Source: Nocardiopsis suaedae
GTDB taxonomy: Bacteria; Actinomycetota; Actinomycetes; Streptosporangiales; Streptosporangiaceae
Length of the DNA: 64,000 nucleotides
Direction: 5' to 3'
Assembly (NCBI RefSeq): GCF_027706745.1
Contig: NZ_JAQFWP010000023.1
Location: 22,707-86,706 of the forward strand
Below the pieces are notes generated by a model, which was given only the letters and a program-made list of their open reading frames with translations, searched no databases and had not been told where the DNA came from. Both the position numbers and the translations under genes were made by a program. Position 1 is the stretch's first letter. Every line of letters begins with the position of its first letter. Shown here piece by piece: positions 52,971-60,998 of the stretch.

Positions 52971-53663
52971 TCAGATCGCGATGAGCTTCTGGGCCTCGCC
53001 GTCCTCCAGGGACGTGCGCGGACCCGAGTGCACCACCCGGCCGGCGTCGATGACCGCCACCTCGTCCGCCAGGCGCAGTGCCACGTCCATGTACTGCTCA
53101 ACGAGGAGCACCGCCACACCGCGTTCGGCCACCGTGCGGATCACCTCCTCGATCTCGGCGACGATCGACGGCTGGATGCCCTCCGTCGGCTCGTCCAGCA
53201 CCAGCAGCTTCGGCGCGGTCACCAGCGCGCGGGCGATGGCGAGCTGCTGGGCCTGCCCGCCGGACAGGAACCCGGCCCGCCGGTCCAGCAGGGGGCGCAG
53301 GCGCGGGAACAGCTCCAGCGCCTCCTCCACCGCCTCGGGGCCCGCCCGGCCGGCCGCCTCGCGCGCGACTGAGATGTTCTCCGCCACCGTCATGGGCGCG
53401 AACGTGCCGTGCCCCTGGGGCGCGTACCCGATCCCGTCCCGGACCCTGCGGTGCGGGCGCGCCCGAGTGATGTCCGCACCGTCGAGGACGACGCGCCCCG
53501 CCGTCGCCGGGAGCAGCCCCGCGACCGTATTGAGCAGCGTCGTCTTGCCGACCCCGTTGCGGCCCATCACGCACGTCACCGCACCGCTCTCGGCGCGCAC
53601 GGAGACGTCGAACAGCACCTGGGCGCGCCCGTACCCGGCGCAGACCCCGTCCACCTCAAGCAT
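52971..53663 (-). CDS. urtE: Urea ABC transporter ATP-binding protein UrtE
   Basis: 230 aa from ATG 53663, overlapping urtD by 8 bp. Walker A GRNGVGKTT, YAPQGHGTFAPMTVAENI (Q-loop), LSGGQAQ signature, Walker B LLVLDEPTEGIQPSI (TEGIQPSI is the UrtE hallmark, versus other branched-chain amino acid LivF proteins) and VLLVEQYMDVA (H-loop replaced by Q as usual in LivF/UrtE). Last gene of the operon. Confidence 0.93.
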   Translation of the reverse strand: MLEVDGVCAGYGRAQVLFDVSVRAESGAVTCVMGRNGVGKTTLLNTVAGLLPATAGRVVLDGADITRARPHRRVRDGIGYAPQGHGTFAPMTVAENISVAREAAGRAGPEAVEEALELFPRLRPLLDRRAGFLSGGQAQQLAIARALVTAPKLLVLDEPTEGIQPSIVAEIEEVIRTVAERGVAVLLVEQYMDVALRLADEVAVIDAGRVVHSGPRTSLEDGEAQKLIAI

Positions 53664-54450
53664 CGGCGGTCTCCTTCTCGGCCGCGGGCCCGGACGTGGG
53701 TCCGGCTTCGGGCCCGTCCTCGGCCGCGGACCGGCCCAGGTACACCTCGGCCACCCGCTCGTCGGCCCGCACCTCCTCCAGCGTCCCCTCGGTCAGCACG
53801 CGCCCCTCGTGCAGCACGGTCACCGTCCGGGCGTGCCGCCGCAGGAACTCCATGTCGTGCTCGACCACCAGCACCGTGGTGTCCTGCGCGATCTCTTCGA
53901 GCAGCTCCCCGGTGCGCTCGCGCTCGGCGGCGCTCATCCCGGCCACCGGCTCGTCGAGGAGCAGCAGCCGGGGCCGCTGGGCCAGCAGCATCGCGATCTC
54001 CAGCCACTGCCGCTGCCCGTGGGACAGCCCGCCCGCCTTCCGCTCGGCCAGGTCGGCCATGCCGACCCGCTCCAGCGCCTCGGGCACGTCCGCCCGGTCG
54101 CGGCGGCGCAGCAGACGGTGCGGGGCGAGCCGGAACGAGGCCGCGAGGTCGACGTTGTCGGCGACGGTCAGCGCGTCGAACACGGCGGCGGTCTGGAACG
54201 TGCGCCCGATGCCCGACCGCACCGTTCGGTGCTCGGCCAGGCCGGTGGTGTCCGCGCCGTCGAAGCGCACCGTGCCCGACGTGGGGCGGGTCCGGCCGGT
54301 GACGACGTCGATCAGGGTGGTCTTCCCGGCCCCGTTGGGGCCGATGAGGAAGCGCAGCTCGCGCTCCTCGACGGCCAGGTCCACCCCGTCCAGGGCGGTG
54401 AAGGAGCCGAAGGAGACGGTCAGTCCGGAAACGGTGAGCAGGGCGTTCAT
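53656..54450 (-). CDS. urtD: Urea ABC transporter ATP-binding protein UrtD
   Basis: 264 aa from ATG 54450, overlapping urtC by 4 bp (ATGA). GPNGAGKTT, GIGRTFQTAAVFDALTV, the signature in LSHGQRQWLEIAMLLAQ (UrtD hallmark), LLLDEPVAGMSAAE and VLVVEHDMEFL. Acidic Ala/Gly-rich C-terminal tail. Confidence 0.93.
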   Translation of the reverse strand: MNALLTVSGLTVSFGSFTALDGVDLAVEERELRFLIGPNGAGKTTLIDVVTGRTRPTSGTVRFDGADTTGLAEHRTVRSGIGRTFQTAAVFDALTVADNVDLAASFRLAPHRLLRRRDRADVPEALERVGMADLAERKAGGLSHGQRQWLEIAMLLAQRPRLLLLDEPVAGMSAAERERTGELLEEIAQDTTVLVVEHDMEFLRRHARTVTVLHEGRVLTEGTLEEVRADERVAEVYLGRSAAEDGPEAGPTSGPAAEKETADA

Positions 54451-55586
54451 CGGCTTCTCCTCACGGAGGGGAGGCGGGACGCGAGGGATTCGGCGAACCC
54501 GGCGAGTCCGCGCGGGGCCAGGGCGATCACGGCGACGAACAGCGCGCCCTGCAGGTAGAGCCAGCCCCCGGCGAAGCTCTCGGAGAACGCGGTCTCCGCG
54601 GTGCCGAGCGCCACCGCGCCGATCGCCGCGCCGGTCAGCGAGTGGCGGCCGCCGAGCGCCGCCATGAGCACCAGCTGGATGGAGGGGATCACCCCGACGA
54701 GCGCGGGGGTGATGATCCCGGTCGCGGGCACGAACAGCGCCCCGGCGACGCCCGCCGCGACCGCCGAGAGCGTGTAGGCCGATGCCTTGACCCACGTCGG
54801 GTCGTAGCCGAGGAAGCGGACCCGCTCCTCGGAGTCGCGCACCGCGACCAGCAGTGACCCGTAGCGGGAGTCCATCAGCCGGGTGTAGGCCGCCCACACG
54901 GCCAGCAGGAACCCCGCCACCGCGAAGTACAGGCCGGTGCGCGCCGCGCCGGTGGACAGGTCGACCCCGGCGAGCACGGGCAGGTTCGTCAGCCCCGATG
55001 AGCCGCCGGTCAGGTGTTGCTGGCCGATCAGCAGGATCGCGAAGGCGGCGGCGAGCGCCTGGTTGAGGATCGCGAAGTAGGCCCCGCGGACGCGGCGGCG
55101 GAACACCGCCCACCCCAGCAGCGCGGCGACCGCGCCGGGCAGGACGACCACCGCGGCGAGGGTGAACGCCAGGCTCCGGAACGGCTGCCATAGGAGGGGA
55201 AGGGACCCGATCCCGTTCCACACCATGAATTCGGGGAGGGCGCCGTCTGGGGCCGCGGCCAGGGTCATGTGCGCGGCCATGGCGTAGGCGCCCAGGCCGA
55301 AGAACACCCCGTGCCCCAGGGTGAGCATCCCGCCGCGCCCCCAGGCCACGGCGATGCCGACGGCGACGATCGCGTAGCAGAGGTAGCGGGTGAGCAGCCC
55401 GAGGCGGAACTCGTCGAGCAGCAGGGGCATGACGGCCAGGACGACGGCGGCGGCCACCCCGATCAGCAGCGTGGGCGGGACGCCCGACAGGAGCCGGGCG
55501 CGCGCGGCGGGTCCGGTGGACACGTTCCGGTCGGTGGCCTCGGGAACGGATCCGGCGGCGGTTTCGGTGGGGTTCGCTGCGGTCAT
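54447..55586 (-). CDS. urtC: Urea ABC transporter permease UrtC
   Basis: 379 aa from ATG 55586, overlapping urtB by 4 bp. LivM-type permease of about ten helices after a 35-residue soluble head: AVAWGRGGMLTLGHGVFFGLGAYAMA, LNQALAAAFAILLIGQQHLTGGSSGLT (UrtC-like) and VRDSEERVRFLGYDPTWVKASAY. Ends TAFSESFAGGWLYLQGALFVAVIALAPRGLAG. Confidence 0.93.
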   Translation of the reverse strand: MTAANPTETAAGSVPEATDRNVSTGPAARARLLSGVPPTLLIGVAAAVVLAVMPLLLDEFRLGLLTRYLCYAIVAVGIAVAWGRGGMLTLGHGVFFGLGAYAMAAHMTLAAAPDGALPEFMVWNGIGSLPLLWQPFRSLAFTLAAVVVLPGAVAALLGWAVFRRRVRGAYFAILNQALAAAFAILLIGQQHLTGGSSGLTNLPVLAGVDLSTGAARTGLYFAVAGFLLAVWAAYTRLMDSRYGSLLVAVRDSEERVRFLGYDPTWVKASAYTLSAVAAGVAGALFVPATGIITPALVGVIPSIQLVLMAALGGRHSLTGAAIGAVALGTAETAFSESFAGGWLYLQGALFVAVIALAPRGLAGFAESLASRLPSVRRSR

Positions 55587-56467
55587 GCCAGGGCCCTCGT
55601 CTTGACGGAGAACAGTCCCTGCGGCCGGGCCTGCAGGAACGCGATGATGACGGCGAAGACGACGACCTTGGCCAGGCTGGCGCCCGTCCACAGCTCGCTG
55701 TAGGCGTTGAGCGCCCCGAGCGCGAAGGCGGCGATGACCGCGCCGCGCAGCTGCCCCAGCCCGCCGACCACGACCACCAGGAACGCGTCCACGATGTAGG
55801 AGGAGCCGATGGACGGGCCGATCGGGCCGATGAGGGCCAGCGCCACCCCGGCCACGCCGGCCAGGCCCGACCCGACCGCGAACGTGGCCGCGTCGACCCG
55901 GCCCACCGGGATGCCCGACACCGCGGCCAGGTCGCGGTCGTGCAGCACGGCGCGCATGTACCGCCCGGAGCGGGACCGGCCGATGTACAGCGCGATCGCG
56001 ACGACGGCGACCGCCGCCAGCAGGATGATGAACAGCCGCGAGTGGTGCAGCCACACGCCGAGCACGCCGGTGCCCCCGGCCAGCCAGGAGGGGGCGGCCA
56101 CGTCCACGTTGGGCGCGCCGAACACGTCCCGGGCGAGCTGCTGGAGCAGCAGGCTCACCCCGAATGTCAGCAGCAGGGTGTCCAGCGGGCGTCCGTAGAA
56201 GTGCCGGATCAGCCCGCGCTCCAGGGCCAGGCCCATGAGCGCGGTGACCGCGAAGGCGACGGGCAGCGCCACGAGCACGGCACTGCCGCCGAGCCCCGCC
56301 CAGGCCTGCAGGGCGAACGCGGTGTAGGCGCCCACCATCAGGAACTCGCCGTGGGCCATGTTGATGACGCCCATCTGCCCGAACGTGAAGTTCAGGCCGA
56401 GGGCCGCCAGGAGCAGGACCGCGCCGACGGCCGCGGCGATCGGCAACTGCGTGAGTAGGGCGTCCAT
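55583..56467 (-). CDS. urtB: Urea ABC transporter permease UrtB
   Basis: 294 aa from ATG 56467. LivH-type permease: LALGLNFTFGQMGVINMAHGEFLMVGAYTAF is the UrtB signature, with PLDTLLLTFGVSLLLQQLARDVFG and IVDAFLVVVVGGLGQLRGAVI. UrtB proteins often carry an extra N-terminal extracytoplasmic domain; this one does not. Follows urtA by 131 bp. Confidence 0.93.
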   Translation of the reverse strand: MDALLTQLPIAAAVGAVLLLAALGLNFTFGQMGVINMAHGEFLMVGAYTAFALQAWAGLGGSAVLVALPVAFAVTALMGLALERGLIRHFYGRPLDTLLLTFGVSLLLQQLARDVFGAPNVDVAAPSWLAGGTGVLGVWLHHSRLFIILLAAVAVVAIALYIGRSRSGRYMRAVLHDRDLAAVSGIPVGRVDAATFAVGSGLAGVAGVALALIGPIGPSIGSSYIVDAFLVVVVGGLGQLRGAVIAAFALGALNAYSELWTGASLAKVVVFAVIIAFLQARPQGLFSVKTRALA

Positions 56468-56598
56468 GCGTCCCTTCTTCCAGGGGTCGAGGGAACGGAT
56501 TGCGGGGTGCCGCCGGGGGAGGGCGGACCGGGGGCGCGAAGGGGGCCGGGGGCGGCACGGCCAGTCGGCCAGCCTGCCGACCGCCCGACCGCCGGGCC

Positions 56599-57807
56599 TC
56601 ACGGGCGGATCGGGGCCGCCCAGTCGTATCCGGCCAGGTAGGGGTCGGGGGTGATGGGCCCGCCCGAGTTCGCCACCTCCGTGATGGCGCCGTCGCCGCC
56701 GATCCGGCCGATGCGCGCGGTCTTGGCCAGGTGCTGGGACTCGGCGTCGAAGGTGACGGGGCCCTCGGGGGCGTCGATGGTCAGCCCCGCCGCCGCCTCG
56801 CGCACCGCCCCGGTGTCGAAGCCCCCGGCGGCCTCCGCCGCGGCCGCCCACAGGTGGACGGCGTTGTAAGCGGACTGCATGGGGTCGGAGGTGACGCGCC
56901 GCGGCCCGTACTCGTCCTGGAAGGCCGCGACGAAGTCCCGGTTCTCGGGGGTGTCGGTGGTCTGGAAGTAGTTCCAGGCCACCAGGTGCCCGTCGAGGAT
57001 CTCGGGGCCGATGCCGCCGACCTCCTCCTCGGCGACGCTGACGCTGAGCACCGGCATGTCGTCGGCGGTGATGCCGCTGGAGCGCAGCTGCTTGAAGAAG
57101 GCGACGTTGGAGTCGCCGTTGAGGGTGTTGAAAACCGCGTCCGGGCGCGCGCGGGCGATCTTGGCGGTGACGGTGGTGTACTCGGTGTGCCCGAGCGGGG
57201 TGTAGTCCGTCCCGGTGATCTCGATGCCGTGCGCCTCGGCGTAGGCGGAGATGACGCGGTTGGCGGTGCGCGGGAAGACGTAGTCGCTGCCGACCAGGTG
57301 GATGCGCGTGTGCCCCTGTCCGCGCAGGTGGTCGAGGGCGGGGACGATCTGCTGGTTGGTCGTCGCGCCGGTGTAGACGATGTTCGGGGAGGACTCCATG
57401 CCCTCGTACTGCACCGGGTAGAACAGCAGGCCGTCCTCGGCCTCGAACACCGGCAGCATCGCTTTGCGGGACGCCGACGTCCAACCGCCGAACACCGCGG
57501 CGACGCGGTCGCTCATCAGCAGTTTGCGGGCCTTGTCGGCGAAGGTGACCTCGTCGGAGGCGCCGTCCTCGACGACCGGCTCGATCCTGCGCCCGAGCAC
57601 CCCGCCGGCGGCGTTGACGCGCTCCACGGCCAGCAGGACCGCGTCGCGCACGGTGACCTCGCTGATGGCCATGGTCCCGGAGAGCGAGTGGAGCATGCCC
57701 ACGCGCACCGTGTCCCGGGTGACGCCCGGCCCGGAGGGGGCGCAGCCGCCGGTGAGCGCCGCTCCGGTACCGGCCAGGGCGGCCGCCAGGAACGTTCGTC
57801 TTCGCAC
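56599..57807 (-). CDS. urtA: Urea-binding lipoprotein UrtA
   Basis: 402 aa from GTG 57807. Tat-type signal (RRRTFLAAALAG) with lipobox TGGC (Cys22). Periplasmic-binding fold of the Leu/Ile/Val group, with VGMLHSLSGTMAISE, FYPVQYEGMESSPNIVYTGATTNQQ (the UrtA hallmark, usually YPVQYEGLE-SPNIVYTGA-PNQQ), FNTLNGDSNVAFFKQL and DPMQSAYNAVHLWAAA. Captures urea or short amides. Its divergent upstream region carries GlnR-like half-sites. Confidence 0.95.
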   Translation of the reverse strand: MRRRTFLAAALAGTGAALTGGCAPSGPGVTRDTVRVGMLHSLSGTMAISEVTVRDAVLLAVERVNAAGGVLGRRIEPVVEDGASDEVTFADKARKLLMSDRVAAVFGGWTSASRKAMLPVFEAEDGLLFYPVQYEGMESSPNIVYTGATTNQQIVPALDHLRGQGHTRIHLVGSDYVFPRTANRVISAYAEAHGIEITGTDYTPLGHTEYTTVTAKIARARPDAVFNTLNGDSNVAFFKQLRSSGITADDMPVLSVSVAEEEVGGIGPEILDGHLVAWNYFQTTDTPENRDFVAAFQDEYGPRRVTSDPMQSAYNAVHLWAAAAEAAGGFDTGAVREAAAGLTIDAPEGPVTFDAESQHLAKTARIGRIGGDGAITEVANSGGPITPDPYLAGYDWAAPIRP

Positions 57808-57859
57808 CGATTTCCTCCCCGATGTCGCGGTCCTGCTCCGGGGAGTGTGAACGGCGGCT

Positions 57860-57897
57860 GTTTCCCGGGAAGGGCGCCTCCGTTACGCGTCGGTTTC
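57860..57897 (-). promoter_or_regulatory. Candidate GlnR box upstream of urtA
   Basis: On the minus strand GAAAC (57897-57893), GTAAC (57886-57882) and GAAAC (57864-57860) lie in exact 11-bp phase (11 and 22 bp steps). GlnR boxes are GTnAC and GAAAC half-sites alternating with 6-bp spacers; the middle slot (GCCCT) does not match. The site ends 53 bp before the urtA GTG. Confidence 0.45.
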
Positions 57898-57937
57898 CGT
57901 GCATGTGGGCTGGTTCGCCCGGCTCGCCGTTGCTAAT

Positions 57938-57956
57938 TTAGGCAAGGCTTGCCGAA
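57938..57956 (+). promoter_or_regulatory. IdeR/DmdR iron box
   Basis: TTAGGCAAGGCTTGCCGAA: palindromic GGCAAG-G-CTTGCC core with TTA and GAA flanks, 14 of 19 matches to TTAGGTTAGGCTAACCTAA. It lies 21 bp before the start of the siderophore-binding lipoprotein gene, so iron should repress that gene. Confidence 0.75.
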
Positions 57957-57977
57957 CTTCACGACCGGAGGTCCCCC

Positions 57978-59033
57978 ATGCCCACTGACCGCACCGCCCG
58001 CCCGGCGCCGGGCCGCCGGACCGTCCTGCTGGCCGGCGGGGCCCTCGGGGCGGCGGCCGCCGCCACCGCCTGCGGCTCGGGCACGGGACGGCCGGACACC
58101 GCGCAGGCCCCGGCCGGAAGCGGCTTCCCGATCACGGTCGAGCACAAGTACGGATCGACCGAGGTCCCCGCCCCGCCCAAGCGGATCGTCACCGTGGGCC
58201 TCAGCGACCACGACGCGGTGCTCGCCCTGGGCGAGGCGGGCGCCCTCGTCGGCGTCACCGACTGGTACGGGGACTACGACCACGCCGCCTGGCCGTGGGC
58301 GCAGGAGGCGCTCGGCGGCGCCGAGCCCGAGGTGATGCCGCGCCCCGAGGGCGACCGGCCCGACGTCGAGCGGGTGGCGGCCCTGGAACCGGACCTCGTC
58401 CTCGGCCTGTACTCCGGCATCACCGAGGAGGACTACGAGGCGCTGTCGGCGGTCGCCCCGACCGTGGCCCAGCACCCCGACCACCCCGACTGGGGCGCGC
58501 CGTGGGAGGAGATGACCCTGTCCATCGGCCGGGCGCTGGGGAAGGAGGACGAGGCCGCCGCCCTGGTGGAGGACGTCGACCGGTCGTTCGCGGAAACGCG
58601 CGAGGAGTACCCGGAATTCGAGGGCACGGAGGTCGTGCTCGCCGAGCGGCTCGACGACGGGTTCGTCGTGCGCTCCCGAACCGATCCGCGTATGCGCCTC
58701 CTGGAGTCCCTGGGGTTCGTGATGCCGGAGGACTTGGCGGAGAAGGCCGGGGACAAGGACGTCGTGGACGTCTCGGCGGAGGACTTCGACCTGCTGGACC
58801 GGGAACTGCTGGTGTGGAACGCCGGATGGAACCCGGAGATGCGCGAGGAGCTCGCGGACATGGGCGTGTACACGTCCCTGGACGTCAACAAGGACGGCCG
58901 CGCGGTCATCGTCGACGGCGAGGAGGTCTCCGGCGCGCTCACCTGGAGCACGGCGCTCAGCCTGCCGTACGCGGTCGAGAAGATCGCGCCGATGCTGGCC
59001 GAGGCGCTGGAGGGCGGCGGCGTCACGCTGTGA
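57978..59033 (+). CDS. Iron-siderophore-binding lipoprotein (FecB/FepB type)
   Basis: 351 aa. Tat/lipoprotein signal: GRRTVLLAGGALGAAAAATAC with the lipid Cys at about 32. Mature type III periplasmic binding protein: KRIVTVGLSDHDAVLALGEAGALVGVTDWYG, EPDLVLGLYSGITEEDYEAL, LSIGRALGKEDEAAALVEDVDRSF and ALTWSTALSLPYAVEKIAPML. No permease or ATPase is adjacent, so it must use a transporter elsewhere. The IdeR box upstream fits an iron role. Confidence 0.9.
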   Translation: MPTDRTARPAPGRRTVLLAGGALGAAAAATACGSGTGRPDTAQAPAGSGFPITVEHKYGSTEVPAPPKRIVTVGLSDHDAVLALGEAGALVGVTDWYGDYDHAAWPWAQEALGGAEPEVMPRPEGDRPDVERVAALEPDLVLGLYSGITEEDYEALSAVAPTVAQHPDHPDWGAPWEEMTLSIGRALGKEDEAAALVEDVDRSFAETREEYPEFEGTEVVLAERLDDGFVVRSRTDPRMRLLESLGFVMPEDLAEKAGDKDVVDVSAEDFDLLDRELLVWNAGWNPEMREELADMGVYTSLDVNKDGRAVIVDGEEVSGALTWSTALSLPYAVEKIAPMLAEALEGGGVTL

Positions 59034-59059
59034 CCGGCCGCCCCGGAGCGGGCGGGAGG

Positions 59060-59102
59060 CGGAGACGGGCCCACACGCCAGGGGTGTGTGGGCCCGTCTC
59101 CG
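59060..59102. terminator. Convergent terminator between siderophore-binding and RDD genes
   Basis: 17-bp perfect arms (59060-59076, 59086-59102), plus two or three further inner pairs, loop of 3 nt. Starts 26 bp after the binding-protein stop. Confidence 0.75.
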
Positions 59103-59126
59103 GCCGTCCGGCGGGACCGCCGGGGA

Positions 59127-59792
59127 TCAGGCGTCGATGACCGCCGTGGTGGCGGCCTTGTCGTGCAGCGCCTGCTGGCGGGGGTCGAAGAGGATCCACA
59201 GGCAGCTGATCCAGCCCAGCAGGTAGTAGATGAGGGTGCGCAGCATGCTCGCGCCCATGCGGGGGTTGCCGAGCGTGTTCAGGTCGATGACGCGCATCTT
59301 CATGATCCGCTTGCCGGGGGTGGAGCCGCGCTTGGCCTCGGCCCGGCCCTTGTAGAGGAACGGCAGCGCGAACAGCAGGGCGTAGCCGGCGAGCATCCCG
59401 ATCATCATGACGACGGCCGTCCAGGCGGCGGGCTCGCCGGTCGGGGAGGACGAGGCCGTGAGGCCCAGCAGCAGCGCGGGGCCGCCCATCAGGACGAGCA
59501 TGATCCCGAGGCTGATGAGTCCCATGAACAGGCCGTCGAGCAGGGCCGCCGCGAAGCGCCGCCCCTTGTCGGCCGCCACCGTCCCGGGCGGCAGCATCTC
59601 CTGCTGCCCGTACGGGTTGCCTTGCTGCTGGTAGTAGCCGCCCTGCTGGGCGTACCCCTGCTGCCCGTAGCCCTGCTGGTACTGCTGCTGCCCGTACGCC
59701 TGCTGGTATTGCTGGTCATAGCCCTGGTGGCCGTACCCCTGTTGCCCATAGCCGGGCTGCTGGCCGTAAGGGGGCTGCGAAGAAGGATCCAT
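59127..59792 (-). CDS. RDD-domain membrane protein with YGQ-rich N-terminus
   Basis: 221 aa from ATG 59792. Residues 1-65 are a low-complexity run of Q, Y and G (units such as YGQQGYGHQGY and QQYQQAYGQQQ), probably disordered and cytoplasmic. Residues ~75-205 are an RDD domain with about three to four helices: RRFAAALLDGLFMGLISLG, ALLFALPFLYKGRAEAKRGSTPGKRIMKMRVID and RTLIYYLLGWISCLWILFDPRQQALHDK. RDD proteins include ion antiporters and lipid-linked proteins, role unknown. A second RDD protein lies at the right end of the window. Confidence 0.88.
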   Translation of the reverse strand: MDPSSQPPYGQQPGYGQQGYGHQGYDQQYQQAYGQQQYQQGYGQQGYAQQGGYYQQQGNPYGQQEMLPPGTVAADKGRRFAAALLDGLFMGLISLGIMLVLMGGPALLLGLTASSSPTGEPAAWTAVVMMIGMLAGYALLFALPFLYKGRAEAKRGSTPGKRIMKMRVIDLNTLGNPRMGASMLRTLIYYLLGWISCLWILFDPRQQALHDKAATTAVIDA

Positions 59793-59929
59793 GAGCGGGG
59801 TCGCTCTCTTTCGGCGTCATGGGATGGGGGTGCTTCACCATTGTCGCATTTGGGCCTTACGGTCCTCACGCGTCCATGGCACGCTCTCCGTGCTCATCTT
59901 CCGACATCGGGCCTCGAAGGGCACCCCCA

Positions 59930-60922
59930 ATGCCGTTCACGCGCACGGGTCTGACGACCCTACTGTCCGCCTCCGTCATCACCGCCCTCCTCGCCCCGCC
60001 CGCTGCAGCGTCCGCCGACGCGTCGAGCGCGCCCGGGGGCGGGACCGCCGCCGCGGCCGCGTCGTCGGAGTGGATGGCGGCCCTGCCCGACGACGCGTCC
60101 CTCGCCTCCCTTTCGGTACCCGGAACACACGACACGGGCGCATGGACCGGCTCGGCGTGGAGCCGCACCCAGGACATGGACCTGAGCACGCAGCTGGAAT
60201 CGGGCGTGCGCGCGCTCGACGTCCGCACCCGTCACTTCCGCGACGCGTTCCCGATCCACCACGGCGCCGAGTACCTTCACCTGAACTTCACCGACGTGGT
60301 GACCGACACGGCGGCCTTCCTGCGCGAGCACCCCACCGAGACCGTGTTCATGCGGCTGAAGAAGGAGCACACCGAGGAGGAGAACACCCGTACCTACGAG
60401 GAGACGCTCGACCACTACATCGGGTCCGACCCGGATACCGCCCCGCTCCTCGCCGAGCACCTGTGGCGCCCTTCAGGGGGAGAGCGCGTTCCCGCCCTGG
60501 GGGAAGTGCGCGGCAAGATCGTCATCCTGCAGGACTTCGACGCCTCCAAGGAATACGGAATCCGCTGGGGCGGCCCGAACACCGACATCCAGGACGACTA
60601 CCGGGTGCCCACGCTCTTCGACATCCCCGAGAAGTGGGGGAAGGCGCGCGGCCATTTCGAGAAGACCGCGGCCGGGCCGTCTGGGACGCTCTTCATCAAC
60701 CACCTGAGCGGGTCCGGAGCCCCGTGGGCCAATCCGAGGGAGGTGGCCACAGGTGGCCTCGGATTCGACGGCGTCAACGACTACGCGCGGCCGTACCTGC
60801 AGGACAGCGCGGCGGAGGGGACGCTTCCGCGTACGGGGGTGGTGATGATGGACTTCCCTGGCCAGGCGCTGATCGACGCGGTCGTGGCACACAACGGGCG
60901 GACCGTGGCACAGGGGGCGTGA
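59930..60922 (+). CDS. Secreted phosphatidylinositol-specific phospholipase C (X-domain) protein
   Basis: 330 aa from ATG 59930. Signal peptide about 1-28 (LLSASVITALLAPPAAASA). PI-PLC X domain: LSVPGTHDTGAW (His67, first catalytic His), ALDVRTRHFRDAFPIHHGAEY (second catalytic His at 110/111, with Asp-Arg in LDVRTR), FLREHPTETVFMRLKKE (the PxE/R phosphate contacts) and KIVILQDF. Likely cleaves phosphatidylinositol or GPI-type lipids in the environment or on its own surface. Other bacterial members are listeria and bacillus PI-PLCs. Confidence 0.85.
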   Translation: MPFTRTGLTTLLSASVITALLAPPAAASADASSAPGGGTAAAAASSEWMAALPDDASLASLSVPGTHDTGAWTGSAWSRTQDMDLSTQLESGVRALDVRTRHFRDAFPIHHGAEYLHLNFTDVVTDTAAFLREHPTETVFMRLKKEHTEEENTRTYEETLDHYIGSDPDTAPLLAEHLWRPSGGERVPALGEVRGKIVILQDFDASKEYGIRWGGPNTDIQDDYRVPTLFDIPEKWGKARGHFEKTAAGPSGTLFINHLSGSGAPWANPREVATGGLGFDGVNDYARPYLQDSAAEGTLPRTGVVMMDFPGQALIDAVVAHNGRTVAQGA

Positions 60923-60998
60923 CCCTCCGAATCCGGGTGGTTCCCCGCCGGTAGACTTCCTGCGGCCCGACCGCCCCCCGCCCCCGAGAGGTCACCCC

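Noticed and set aside
52971..57807. Annotation of urtABCDE as a branched-chain amino acid importer
   Set aside because: UrtA (YPVQYEGMESSPNIVYTGA), UrtD (LSHGQRQWLEIAMLL) and UrtE (TEGIQPSI) hallmarks are specific to the urea group.
59600..59792. Noncoding tandem repeat
   Set aside because: The repetition comes from the Q/Y/G codons of the RDD protein's N-terminus.
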